Source of the DNA: DATJOJ01 sp035507035
Lineage (GTDB): Bacteria; Acidobacteriota; Terriglobia; Terriglobales; Acidobacteriaceae
Length of the DNA: 64,000 bases
Assembly (NCBI GenBank): GCA_035507035.1
Contig: DATJOJ010000035.1
Location: 215,429-279,428, forward strand
Reading direction: 5' to 3'
Positions 1-8,017 of the stretch are shown here, one piece after another (position 1 is the first letter of the stretch; each line of letters opens with the position of its first letter). The notes under the pieces are model-generated. The model was not told the DNA's origin. It made no database searches and saw nothing but the letters and a program-made list of their open reading frames with translations. The translations under genes were made by a program, and so were the position numbers.

Positions 1-1
1 C

Positions 2-271
2 CTCAATGCCTTTCGTGGAGTGTCTGAACAAAAAGCGATCGGCATGGGTGCCATCGCTGGAATAACAGCCGAGTATTTCGCGACTTTTGGATTTTTGGTA
101 AGCCTTGTGTTCCAGGTGACAGCAATCGTTTTGCTTCTCCGCACATTGTCCAAAGAGCATCCAGCGAGAGGACTCTTGTCGATAATCTCCATCGGTTGCA
201 GCGTGTTCATGCTCCTTCTTTCGGGTCTATATGTGTGGGTAATCTGGGGACTACGATCCTATCGTCCGTAA
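2..271 (+). CDS. Membrane protein, 3' fragment (possibly MotA/TolQ/ExbB-like)
   Basis: The reading frame is open from the first complete codon of the window, so this is probably the C-terminal end of a longer gene; a GTG at 20 could also start it. The visible ~90 residues hold two strong hydrophobic segments (around FGFLVSLVFQVTAIVLLL and ISIGCSVFMLLLSGLYVWVI) separated by a short basic loop, ending in a polar tail. The stretch AFRGVSEQKAIGMGAIAGI before the first helix is reminiscent of acidobacterial proteins annotated as MotA/TolQ/ExbB-family, but this is from memory and no family motif is decisive. Function is not assigned with confidence. Confidence 0.5.
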   Translation, partial: LNAFRGVSEQKAIGMGAIAGITAEYFATFGFLVSLVFQVTAIVLLLRTLSKEHPARGLLSIISIGCSVFMLLLSGLYVWVIWGLRSYRP

Positions 272-397
272 TTTGCGTGCATCCCCGAGGAGTTTTCGGC
301 GCGCTACCTCATCGGCCAAGCCCCATCGTAACTATCGCTGCGCATCCCGCGAATGTGACAATACTTTCTTCCCCGCACAATCTCTCTGGAGGACGAA

Positions 398-1108
398 ATG
401 CGACGCATTTTTTGTTTCCTGGCAGTTCTTTTGTTTGCGACAGTTGCCCTTGCCCAATCGGATACGCAGAAGCCCCGCGTGTATATCACGGACAGCGAGT
501 CATGGCAGATGACCGGGAACAGCGGTGGCGGCTACAACGGATGGGGTGGAAGCACGAATGGGGGCGCGCGCCCGCAGACCGCCGAAATCATCAAGACTTT
601 CGGTAAGCGCTGCCCGCAAGTCGTCGTCAACGACAAAAAAGACAAAGCCGACTACACCGTTGTGCTGGATCACGAAGGCGGCAAGAGCATCCTCGCCCAC
701 GACAACAAAGTTGCCGTGTTTAACAGCGACGGCGACGCGATCGTCAGCCACTCTACCCGCGAACTGGGCACCTCGGTAAAAGACGCTTGCGACGCGATCA
801 CGAAGGATTGGCCAGCCCGGTCGAAAGTTGTAGCTCAAGAGGCTCAGCAAAAGGCACAGCTAGTGACGGTGAGCCAGAAATCGGCGACTCCGGTGGCTGC
901 GAGCCAGCTTTCGGTTTCTTCCAATCCCACCGGAGCAGACATCGAGGTCGACGGCAGCTTCGTCGGCAATACGCCGTCGACCGTTGACGTTGCCTCCGGC
1001 GAGCATACCGTTGTCGTGAAGAAATCCGGCTACAAAGACTGGAGCCGCACGTTGAAAGTGACTGGCGGAGCCGTCAATCTCGCGATCGAATTCGAGAAGG
1101 CCCAGTAA
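398..1108 (+). CDS. Secreted PEGA-domain protein
   Basis: A protein of 236 residues with a clear signal peptide (basic MRR, hydrophobic core, cleavage near ALAQ). The middle part is an uncharacterised acidobacterial-type region with a Gly/Asn-rich stretch at about residues 40-56. The C-terminal ~70 residues are a PEGA domain: the segment SSNPTGADIEVDGSFVGNTP is the classic PEGA start, followed by a beta-rich segment ending in the usual 'KSGYKDW' strand. PEGA domains occur on surface-associated and sensory proteins, but their ligand is not generally known. The start is supported by a GGAGG Shine-Dalgarno 6-7 nt before the ATG. A strong hairpin terminator follows about 50 nt downstream, so it is probably monocistronic. 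Confidence 0.85.
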   Translation: MRRIFCFLAVLLFATVALAQSDTQKPRVYITDSESWQMTGNSGGGYNGWGGSTNGGARPQTAEIIKTFGKRCPQVVVNDKKDKADYTVVLDHEGGKSILAHDNKVAVFNSDGDAIVSHSTRELGTSVKDACDAITKDWPARSKVVAQEAQQKAQLVTVSQKSATPVAASQLSVSSNPTGADIEVDGSFVGNTPSTVDVASGEHTVVVKKSGYKDWSRTLKVTGGAVNLAIEFEKAQ

Positions 1109-1115
1109 AGTAAGG

Positions 1116-1273
1116 CCTCTAACCGCAGAGGACGCCGAGTACGCAGAGCTTAGAAAAGTAAAAGGGAGCGAGTCTGCTCCCTTTTGTTTATTGGCTCTAT
1201 GATCTCTGTGCACTCTGTGTTCTAGGTCTTTCCTCCAATTCTCGGCGTAGTCTGCGTTCTCTGCGGTTAAAGG
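1116..1273. repeat. Composite inverted-repeat element with 33-nt arms
   Basis: Left arm at 1116-1148 (contains AACCGCAGAGGACGCCGAGT) and right arm at 1241-1273 (contains TCTGCGTTCTCTGCGGTTAA) are imperfect reverse complements. Between them lie a strong hairpin terminator (1160-1190) and an additional degenerate copy of the same CTCTGTG-type motif (1201-1227). The same kind of 'CTCTGCGG(T/C)TAAAGG' sequence recurs at 51787-51835, and a related two-armed element lies at 11698-11781. It fills the gap between the PEGA gene and gatB and ends directly at the gatB promoter. Confidence 0.75.
1160..1190 (+). terminator. Intrinsic terminator after PEGA gene
   Basis: Perfect 10-bp stem AAAAGGGAGC / GCTCCCTTTT with a 6-nt loop, followed by GTTTATT. 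It lies inside the inverted-repeat element downstream of the PEGA gene and upstream of gatB. Confidence 0.75.
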
Positions 1274-1279
1274 TTTCCT

Positions 1280-1285
1280 TATAAT
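1280..1285 (+). promoter_or_regulatory. -10 element of gatB, leaderless geometry
   Basis: A consensus TATAAT ends 6 nt before the gatB ATG, so the expected transcription start coincides with the start codon. No Shine-Dalgarno is present. The -35 is weak (TTCTCT at 17 nt spacing). Confidence 0.6.
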
Positions 1286-1291
1286 CTCTGA

Positions 1292-2764
1292 ATGGCTACG
1301 CTGGAGCTCTCTCCGACTGTCCGGGAAAAGTACGAGCCCGTCATCGGTCTCGAGGTTCACGTCCAGCTACTAACCATTACCAAGATCTTCTGCTCTTGTT
1401 CCACGCGCTTCGGGAATCCTCCCAATAGCAACGTCTGTCCTGTCTGCCTGGGCTTACCCGGTGCACTACCGGTGCTGAATCGGAAAGCTGTCGAGTTCGC
1501 CGTGCTAGCAGCCATGGCGCTGAATTGCCGCATCAGCGAGACTTCTATTTTCGCCCGCAAGAACTACTTCTATCCCGACCTTCCCAAGGGCTACCAGATT
1601 TCACAATATGACAAGCCGTTGGCCGAGTTTGGCTGGATCAAGGTTCCCTCCGAAGCCGGCGAAAAGAAAATTGGCATCACCCGCGTCCACCTCGAAGAAG
1701 ACGCTGGCAAAAGCCTGCACGAAGGCTTTCCCGACTCCGCCAAAAGCACGGCCATCGATCTCAATCGCACGGGGGTGCCGCTGATCGAAATCGTCAGCGA
1801 GCCTGACATCGCCTCAGCCGATGAAGCCTACGAATATCTCACTCGGCTGAAAGAAATCATTCTTTACACCGGCGTCAGCGATTGCAATATGGAAGAAGGA
1901 TCGCTGCGCGCCGACGCCAACGTCAGCGTGCGCCCGCGCGGGCAAAAGCAATTCGGCACTAAAACCGAAATCAAGAACGTAAACTCTTTTCGCTTTATCC
2001 GCGAAGCTCTGGAATACGAAATCGACCGCCAAATCGGCGTGATCGAGTCCGGCGAGAAAATTGTCCAGGAGACGCGCCTCTACAACTCGAATGAAAAACG
2101 TACTTACAGCATGCGCTCCAAGGAAGAGGCGCACGATTATCGCTATTTCCCCGAGCCCGACTTGCTTCCGCTGGTCGTTGACGAAAAACGCCAGGCGGAG
2201 ATTCGGGCGCTGTTGCCGGAGTTGCCCGAGGCCCGCCGCAGGCGGTTTGTCGAGCAATACGGCATTACGGAATACGATGCTCAGGTCCTCACTGCTACGA
2301 AGTCCCTCGCCGATCAGTTCGAATCCGCAGCGAAATCCGCAAAAAATCCCAAGCGGGTCGCAAACCTTGTTCAGAGCGAGCTCATGGGCCGTTTAAAGGC
2401 CAAGAATCTTGAAATTGAGCAATCGCCTATCTCGATGGCGGGCGTCGCCATGTCGGCCGACCTCGTGGAAAACGGTGCAATCTCCAGCAAAATGCTCAAG
2501 GATCTCTACGATCTGAGCTTCGCACGCAATCAGGATTTCGCCGCCATTTTCGAGAAAGAAAAACCGCAGCAGATCACTGATACCTCCGCGATCGAGAAGA
2601 TGATCGACGCCGTGATAGCCGCCAATCCCAAGCAGGTTGAGCAGTATCGAGCGGGCAAGAACACGGTTGCCGGTTTCTTTGTTGGCCAGGTCATGAAGGC
2701 GTCCAAGGGCCAGGCGAATCCGCAATTGGTGAACGAACTTTTAGCGAAGAAACTGAGATCTTAG
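1292..2764 (+). CDS. gatB: Asp-tRNA(Asn)/Glu-tRNA(Gln) amidotransferase subunit B
   Basis: GatB is the kinase/tRNA-binding subunit of the GatCAB complex. It phosphorylates the mischarged Glu or Asp on tRNA(Gln) or tRNA(Asn), and GatA then supplies ammonia to amidate it. At 490 residues it has the family's usual length. The N-terminal cradle begins YEPVIGLEVHVQL, and the zinc-site cysteines are visible at C34, C36, C49 and C52 (CSC...CPVCLG). The block GVPLIEIVSEPDI and the C-terminal helical YqeY-like domain (about 340-488) are intact. gatA and gatC are not in this window, so the complex is encoded at dispersed loci. The ATG has no Shine-Dalgarno but lies 6 nt after a TATAAT, which suggests a leaderless transcript. 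Confidence 0.97.
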   Translation: MATLELSPTVREKYEPVIGLEVHVQLLTITKIFCSCSTRFGNPPNSNVCPVCLGLPGALPVLNRKAVEFAVLAAMALNCRISETSIFARKNYFYPDLPKGYQISQYDKPLAEFGWIKVPSEAGEKKIGITRVHLEEDAGKSLHEGFPDSAKSTAIDLNRTGVPLIEIVSEPDIASADEAYEYLTRLKEIILYTGVSDCNMEEGSLRADANVSVRPRGQKQFGTKTEIKNVNSFRFIREALEYEIDRQIGVIESGEKIVQETRLYNSNEKRTYSMRSKEEAHDYRYFPEPDLLPLVVDEKRQAEIRALLPELPEARRRRFVEQYGITEYDAQVLTATKSLADQFESAAKSAKNPKRVANLVQSELMGRLKAKNLEIEQSPISMAGVAMSADLVENGAISSKMLKDLYDLSFARNQDFAAIFEKEKPQQITDTSAIEKMIDAVIAANPKQVEQYRAGKNTVAGFFVGQVMKASKGQANPQLVNELLAKKLRS

Positions 2765-2872
2765 GCCTTCTCCGCGCTCAATGCCCAAGCTCGAAACACG
2801 AGCCGGCGCGGTACTGAAACCCGGTGCCCTGCGCCAATGCATGTTAAAATCAAGGTAGATCTAGCGCTAGAA

Positions 2873-3997
2873 ATGCTTCCAGACATAGAAAATCTCATTG
2901 CGCTACAGGCAGCAGACCGCGAAATTCTGCGCCTAAAAGACGAAATTGCGTCATTGCCCAAGCGCGTGGCGGTCATCGAGCAGAAACTTGCGGGAACCAA
3001 GGCCGGCCTCGAAAAGGCCCGGGAGGCGGTCAAAGCCGACGACGCCAACCGCCGCAAATACGAAGCTGCTATCAAAGACCTGCAGCAGAAAATCTCCAAA
3101 TACCGCGATCAATCCCTCGACGTAAAAACCAACGAGCAATACAAAGCTCTGCTGCACGAGATCCAGTTCGCCGAGCAGGACATTCGCATCAACGAAGACA
3201 AAATTCTCGAGCTGATGGTCAACGCGGAGGTTCGCGAAAAAGCGGTAAAGGCTGCCGAGGCCGACTTGAAAGCAGAGACTGCCGAAATCGAGAAAGAGAA
3301 AGTTGCCGCTCGCGAACGAACCGCCGAGGACGAGAAACAACTGGCCGAATGGACTGGCAAGCGACAAGCGGCGCGAAGCGGTGTGAATGTTGACCTGCTC
3401 CGGCAATATGATCGGGTCGCCCAGCATCGCGGCAGCGGCCTTTCCGAGGCTCGCAACCATAAATGCATGGCGTGCCAGGTCATGTTGCGTCCGCAGACCT
3501 ACAATGAAGTGCGCTCGGGCACGCTGCTTGTGAGTTGCGACTCCTGCCAGCGCATTCTTTACTACGATCCCAGCCACGAAGAGGCCGCGCCGGTGGTGGC
3601 TGTCACGAAGAAGCGCCGCCCGCATCCCAAGTTCGAGGCCAATCAAGCCTGGTATTTCCGGCCCAACTTTGAGGCGCACGGCGAGGTCTTCATCTCCTTT
3701 ATCAACGATCACGGGCAGTCCAGCCGCCGCATCTACGATGGCGCAACTGGCCGCCAAATTGGCGACATTTTCGTGCGCGAGGGTGAATACCGCCTGGCGT
3801 TTCCGGAGGACCTGGTTGAGGACTCAGTTCGCCTGAATGGAAGTTGGTCAGAGTCAGAAATCGACGAATGGGGTCCTGAGCTTCCGACGCCTGTTCTGGA
3901 CGCTCTGCAGCGTGACCTCGACTTGGCGCGCAACGAATCGCGCGGTGGGTCCCATGCCCATGCGCAAGCTGTATCAAGCCACCCGGCAGCTAGCTAA
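2873..3997 (+). CDS. Coiled-coil C4 zinc-ribbon protein with extra C-terminal domain
   Basis: The first ~185 residues form a long Lys/Glu/Ala-rich coiled coil typical of the CT398/zf-RING_7 family (start MLPDIENLIALQAADREILRL). A C4 zinc ribbon follows, with paired CxxC motifs (HKCMACQV ... SCDSCQRI) ending in the family's ILYYDP signature. Related proteins have been linked to secretion or to nucleic-acid processes, but the role is not settled. Unusually, about 130 further residues follow the ribbon (from roughly residue 245), containing NQAWYFRPNFEAHGEVFISF and a Trp-rich, acidic tail that I do not recognise. An upstream in-frame ATG at 2837 exists; 2873 was chosen because the family begins there. 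It converges on the ABC-F gene with only 15 nt between stops. Confidence 0.8.
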   Translation: MLPDIENLIALQAADREILRLKDEIASLPKRVAVIEQKLAGTKAGLEKAREAVKADDANRRKYEAAIKDLQQKISKYRDQSLDVKTNEQYKALLHEIQFAEQDIRINEDKILELMVNAEVREKAVKAAEADLKAETAEIEKEKVAARERTAEDEKQLAEWTGKRQAARSGVNVDLLRQYDRVAQHRGSGLSEARNHKCMACQVMLRPQTYNEVRSGTLLVSCDSCQRILYYDPSHEEAAPVVAVTKKRRPHPKFEANQAWYFRPNFEAHGEVFISFINDHGQSSRRIYDGATGRQIGDIFVREGEYRLAFPEDLVEDSVRLNGSWSESEIDEWGPELPTPVLDALQRDLDLARNESRGGSHAHAQAVSSHPAAS

Positions 3998-4012
3998 TCT
4001 TTTGGGAAGCGG

Positions 4013-5941
4013 CTAGGCGGATTGGAGCGCCTGCCCTAACTCTTCCCACTCCACCATGTGCTTTTGCAGGTCCGTGCGATGATCGTTTAGCGCCTGTGTC
4101 AAGCGCGCCGTCTCTTCAGCGCTTACGAATGTTTGTAGAGCCGTCTCGCACTCCGCGATCGCTGTTTCTGAGCGAGAGATTTCTCCTTCCAACTCTCGCA
4201 CGCGATCTTCCATCTGCTTGCGCTTGATCGGATTCAAGCGCTTCCCCTTGGGATCCGGCGAATCGGCGACGGCTTGCGGCTTGTTCCCGTTTGCCGGCTG
4301 GGTAGCAGTTTCGACGCTTTGCTGCAACAGTTCGGCGCCGCCTTCCTTCCGCCATCGATAATCCTCGTAGTTGCCGGGATAGACCTCGACCTGACCGTCG
4401 CCCACAGCAAAAATTCGCGTCGCCAGCTTATCGATAAAGTAGCGATCGTGCGAAACAAACGCCACAGTGCCGGTATAGGTCGACAGCGCCTCGAGCAGCA
4501 CATCTTTGGCGCGCATATCGAGGTGGTTTGTGGGCTCGTCGAGCAGCAGAAAATTCGCCGGGTGTAATAACATGCGCAGCAGCGCATACCGATTCCGCTC
4601 ACCTCCGGAAAGGACCCCAATGCGCTTGAAGACATCTTCTCCGGAGAACAAAAAGCATCCGAGCAAACTCCGCAACTCAGTCTGCGTTGAACGCGGCGAC
4701 AGCTCGCCGAGATCATCCAGTATGCGCGCATCCGCGGCCAGTTCTTTGTACTGATCCTGCGCGAAGTAATCGGCCTGCACGTTGTGTCCCAATTTGTATT
4801 CGCCGGAAGTCAGCGGTTCCCGTTGGGCCAGCAATTTAATCAGCGTCGATTTTCCAGCTCCGTTCACGCCGACCAGCGCGATGCGATCGCCGCGCTCAAT
4901 CATGAAGGTCGCATCGCGAAAAACTTCTTTCTCCCCATACGCTTTTGCCACATCATGAAACTCTGCCACAATCCGGCCGCTCGCTTTTGGTTGGGGGAAG
5001 CTAAAGTGGATCGTCTTCTCCTCCTCCGGAATCTCGATCCGCTCCATCTTCTCCAGTTCTTTGATGCGGCTCTGCACCTGTTTGGCCTTGGTTGCCTGGT
5101 AGCGGAAGCGACTGATGAACATCTCGATTTGCTCGATCCGCTCCCGCTGGTTACGATAGGCCGCCTCCAGTTGCTCTTGCCTCTGCGTTTTCTGCGCCAG
5201 ATACTTGTCGTAATTCCCAGGATAAAGATGAATGCGTTTATTCCAGATTTCGACGATCTTGTTGACCGTAACGTCCAGAAAGTAGCGATCGTGGGAAATC
5301 AGCACATAAGAGTAGGGATATTCGGTGAGATATTCTTCCAGCCAATTGCGGGCTTCGAGATCAAGATGGTTCGTCGGTTCGTCGAGCAGTAGCAAATTAG
5401 GCTTTTCAAGAAGCAGCTTCGCCAATGCGATTCTCATCTGCCAGCCGCCCGAAAATTCATCCGTCTGGCGTTGCCAATCTTCCTTACCAAAACCAAGGCC
5501 CATCAGCACACTGCCCACATGCGCCTCAATTGCATAACCATCGCGCGTGCGAAACTCGTGCTCCAGACGCTGATAGCGTTCCGCAATCTGCAAATATTCG
5601 GCCGAAGCATGATCGACCTCCGACATCTTCGCGGTGAGTGCCTCCATCTCGCGCTCCATGTCGCGTAGATCAGAGAACACCGACATGCACTCGGCAAATA
5701 CCGTCTGCCCGGAAAGCGTCAAACCTTCCTGCGGAAGATAACCGGAGCTGATGCCGCGTCCGCTGCTAATCGAGCCATAATCCAGGGTTTCGAGACCTGC
5801 CAGGATCTTCAGGAGAGTCGATTTTCCCGTGCCGTTGGCGCCCACCAAGCCAACGCGATCACGGTTGGTGATGAGCCAGTCCGCTCCCTCAAAAAGCAGT
5901 TTGTGACCATAGCGTTTTCCGGCGGAAGAAATCTGAATCAT
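4013..5941 (-). CDS. ABC-F family ATP-binding protein
   Basis: A soluble protein of 642 residues with two ABC ATPase domains and no membrane segments, as in the ABC-F (Uup/YheS/EttA) translation factors that act on the ribosome. First Walker A is GANGTGKST, with signature FSGGWQMR and Walker B LLLLDEPTNHLD. A charged linker containing RNQRERIEQIEMFISRFR joins the domains. The second domain has GVNGAGKST, LSGGERNRYALL and LLLDEPTNHLD. A C-terminal coiled coil (about 570-640, rich in Glu/Arg/Lys) resembles the tail of Uup/YheS-type members. Whether it clears stalled ribosomes or confers antibiotic protection cannot be read from sequence alone. It is transcribed alone, and the Nudix gene upstream is on the same strand about 70 nt away. 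Confidence 0.93.
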   Translation of the reverse strand: MIQISSAGKRYGHKLLFEGADWLITNRDRVGLVGANGTGKSTLLKILAGLETLDYGSISSGRGISSGYLPQEGLTLSGQTVFAECMSVFSDLRDMEREMEALTAKMSEVDHASAEYLQIAERYQRLEHEFRTRDGYAIEAHVGSVLMGLGFGKEDWQRQTDEFSGGWQMRIALAKLLLEKPNLLLLDEPTNHLDLEARNWLEEYLTEYPYSYVLISHDRYFLDVTVNKIVEIWNKRIHLYPGNYDKYLAQKTQRQEQLEAAYRNQRERIEQIEMFISRFRYQATKAKQVQSRIKELEKMERIEIPEEEKTIHFSFPQPKASGRIVAEFHDVAKAYGEKEVFRDATFMIERGDRIALVGVNGAGKSTLIKLLAQREPLTSGEYKLGHNVQADYFAQDQYKELAADARILDDLGELSPRSTQTELRSLLGCFLFSGEDVFKRIGVLSGGERNRYALLRMLLHPANFLLLDEPTNHLDMRAKDVLLEALSTYTGTVAFVSHDRYFIDKLATRIFAVGDGQVEVYPGNYEDYRWRKEGGAELLQQSVETATQPANGNKPQAVADSPDPKGKRLNPIKRKQMEDRVRELEGEISRSETAIAECETALQTFVSAEETARLTQALNDHRTDLQKHMVEWEELGQALQSA

Positions 5942-6010
5942 GGGCTACTTCAATCGTCTCATGAGAGGGGAGGTTTGAAGAAGGGTAGGGAGATTGCTGC
6001 GAGCAACGCC

Positions 6011-6490
6011 CTATTGGGCCGCTGCCCTTGCAGTCTCCAAGTGCTCTACCGCACTATCAATGACTGCTTGCATTTCACGGGCGTACTTTACTTCGCGCCC
6101 TTTGGCTAGGGTTTTACGAGCATCTTCAGCAGTAAACCAGGTCGGGTTGCGCAATGGTTCTTCGGGAGACGCGGTTTGCTCAACCTCCATGAGAAACGCT
6201 TTCACCACGAACTCCCGCACTCCGGGGGGCTTCCAGAAAACGCCTTTCGAGTGCAGATAAAGATGAAAGTGCCGCGGCTCAATCTGACCGCGCACGCCAG
6301 CTTCTTCTAAGGCCTCGCGCTCGGCCGCACGGCTATGTGACATGCCCCGTTCCGGGGCACCCTTAGGAAAGGTCCACTTGTTGCCGCCGTTGGTGTTAAC
6401 CAGCAGGAATTCTAATCCGTGCCCATTGCGGCGATAGCACACCGCTGCTACCTGAAGGGGCAATGCGAAGCGGAGAAAACGCGGCGACAA
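6011..6490 (-). CDS. Nudix hydrolase
   Basis: A protein of 159 residues that hydrolyses a nucleoside-diphosphate-linked substrate; the substrate is unknown. The Nudix helix lies at about 44-66: the catalytic REALEEAGV (58-66) fits REUxEExGU exactly, but the upstream conserved Glu of the box (Gx5E) is a Met here (M50, in GAPERGM). The WTFPKG strand before it is typical. The start is TTG, chosen because a strong GGAGGA Shine-Dalgarno lies 7 nt upstream and no better start follows. It could be co-transcribed with the ABC-F gene downstream. Confidence 0.88.
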   Translation of the reverse strand: MSPRFLRFALPLQVAAVCYRRNGHGLEFLLVNTNGGNKWTFPKGAPERGMSHSRAAEREALEEAGVRGQIEPRHFHLYLHSKGVFWKPPGVREFVVKAFLMEVEQTASPEEPLRNPTWFTAEDARKTLAKGREVKYAREMQAVIDSAVEHLETARAAAQ

Positions 6491-6599
6491 CGACTGGTCC
6501 TCCTCGAATCCCTACCACCAATGCTACCCCCAGAATATTTCAGTAATGTTAAATTGCAGCGAAAAAGGTGCAGATTTTACATTACGAAAGGGGGGCAAG

Positions 6600-6622
6600 T
6601 TCCGAAAAGGAGTATTTCGGAA
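6600..6622. terminator. Hairpin downstream of the SDR gene
   Basis: Perfect 8-bp stem TTCCGAAA / TTTCGGAA with a 7-nt loop, just past the SDR stop codon on the minus strand. There is no U-tract on either side, so termination activity is uncertain. It would separate the efflux/SDR operon from the Nudix gene. Confidence 0.4.
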
Positions 6623-6646
6623 GCCTACAGCGCATGGCCGCATCGC

Positions 6647-7348
6647 TTACAGGCCACGCCCGTACACCGGGATGGCCGCGCCGTTTACATCTTTTCCCGC
6701 ATCGCTCGCCAGCCACACGATCAGCGAAGCTATGGACGCCGGTTGCACCCACTGGGATGGATCAGCTTTCGGCATGGCTTTGCGGTTCCCGGGAGTATCC
6801 ATGGTTCCGGCAAGAATCACGTTGGCAGTGATCGGCAGGTCCTTATTCTCGAGAGCCACCGTTCGAATGAGCGAAACCAACGCCGCTTTAGAGGCGCTAT
6901 AAGCGGCGATGGTGGCTGCGGGTTCCTCCGCAGCGCGGCTGCCAATGGCGATAATCCTTCCGCTCTTCGCCTGCCGCATGCCCGGAATGACCACTCGCAG
7001 AATATTGAAAGCGCTGGTCAGGTTCAGATCGAGCATAGACTGAAACATCGCGTCGTCGGTCTGGGCTACGGTTTTGCCTCCAGCAAATCCACCGACGAGA
7101 TGGGCGAGGACATCGATTCGGCCAAACTGAGAAACCACCGCCTCCACGGTTTTTCTCGCAACGTCCGCATTCGTGATTTCCGCGGGAAAAGCGAAAAAGG
7201 CAGAATCTCGGAAGTCGTCTTGGCTGATGTTTCGTGCAACGCCCGCCACCGTGGCTCCGGCTTCTAGCAAAGTAGCCGTGACATGGGTTCCCAACCCACC
7301 GTTGGCGCCGGTGACAAGCGCAACCTTATTTTGTAGTGGCTGGCTCAC
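6647..7348 (-). CDS. Short-chain dehydrogenase/reductase
   Basis: A classical SDR of 233 residues using NAD(P)H in the cytoplasm; the substrate is unknown. The cofactor loop TGANGGLG is at 13-20. The catalytic Ser is in IGSRAA (S137) and the YxxxK pair is Y150/K154 (YSASK). The 'NxxxA' region is altered (HLVGGFAGG at about 83-91), as in several FabG-like paralogues. It overlaps the end of the cytidylate-kinase-like gene by 23 nt, so the two are almost certainly translated from the same mRNA, which also carries the HlyD and TolC genes. The name FabG-like is possible but not supported specifically. Confidence 0.9.
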   Translation of the reverse strand: MSQPLQNKVALVTGANGGLGTHVTATLLEAGATVAGVARNISQDDFRDSAFFAFPAEITNADVARKTVEAVVSQFGRIDVLAHLVGGFAGGKTVAQTDDAMFQSMLDLNLTSAFNILRVVIPGMRQAKSGRIIAIGSRAAEEPAATIAAYSASKAALVSLIRTVALENKDLPITANVILAGTMDTPGNRKAMPKADPSQWVQPASIASLIVWLASDAGKDVNGAAIPVYGRGL

Positions 7349-7994
7349 AGGATTGTGTCGGCGGCATTCTCATCGGGCCCTTCTCCAGCATGCGCATCGT
7401 AGCAAGGATGCTGCCAATGACGTGTTCGTTTCCAATGGCGGTATTGATCATGACGTGATAGAGGCAACGAGTTGGCCAGTCTGCGTTGAAATAGCGCTTC
7501 ACAAATGTGATGCGGTCCTGGTCGATTTGGTTCAGCATTTGTTCCGCTTCCGCCTGGCTCTTGCCTAGCGATCTCAGACGGCGCATCTTTTCCGAAAAAG
7601 ATGCATACAAGAAAACGTGGAAGGCATCGGGCCGCTCGCGAAGGAAATAGGGTGCTCCCCGGCCAACGATGACACAGTTGCCCGCTTCGGCTGCGTGTGC
7701 CATCACCTGCTTGCCTATAGCAACGAAACTGTCGGTATTAAACGGCTGGTGTGCCGAGGGAGAGATGTCCCGCTCGTAGCTGCCACGCAGGAACACCTGA
7801 ACCAGGCGACGAAACGTGCTATCCACGCGCTCTTCGCACCGTTCGACTGCCGCGCATTCGACATTTGCGGCTTTGGCAATTTCTTCGGTCAGGGCGTGGT
7901 CCCACAACTTCCAGCCGAGGCGCTTCGCCAGATCAGCAGCAATCTCTCCGCCTCCGCAACCGTACTCTCGTTCGATGGCAATGATCCGATACAA
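7326..7994 (-). CDS. Cytidylate kinase-like family protein
   Basis: A protein of 222 residues beginning MYRIIAIEREYGCGGGEIA, the P-loop form of the cytidylate-kinase-like family (compare the SREYGSGG motif). It continues with the LWDHALTEEIAK segment and a GNCVIVGRGAPYFL strand. Family members are P-loop phosphotransferases with largely unknown substrates; this is not canonical Cmk. It lies 23 nt downstream of the HlyD-like gene and overlaps the SDR start, within the same operon. The C-terminal ~20 residues are Pro/Met/Thr-rich and look disordered. Its role in an efflux operon is unexplained. Confidence 0.85.
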   Translation of the reverse strand: MYRIIAIEREYGCGGGEIAADLAKRLGWKLWDHALTEEIAKAANVECAAVERCEERVDSTFRRLVQVFLRGSYERDISPSAHQPFNTDSFVAIGKQVMAHAAEAGNCVIVGRGAPYFLRERPDAFHVFLYASFSEKMRRLRSLGKSQAEAEQMLNQIDQDRITFVKRYFNADWPTRCLYHVMINTAIGNEHVIGSILATMRMLEKGPMRMPPTQSCEPATTK

Positions 7995-8017
7995 CGGTTT
8001 CTCTCCGCTACGTTCGC

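Noticed and set aside
2951..3757. Minus-strand open frame of 268 codons opposite the zinc-ribbon gene
   Set aside because: It mirrors the coding strand of a clear coiled-coil protein and has no start signal.
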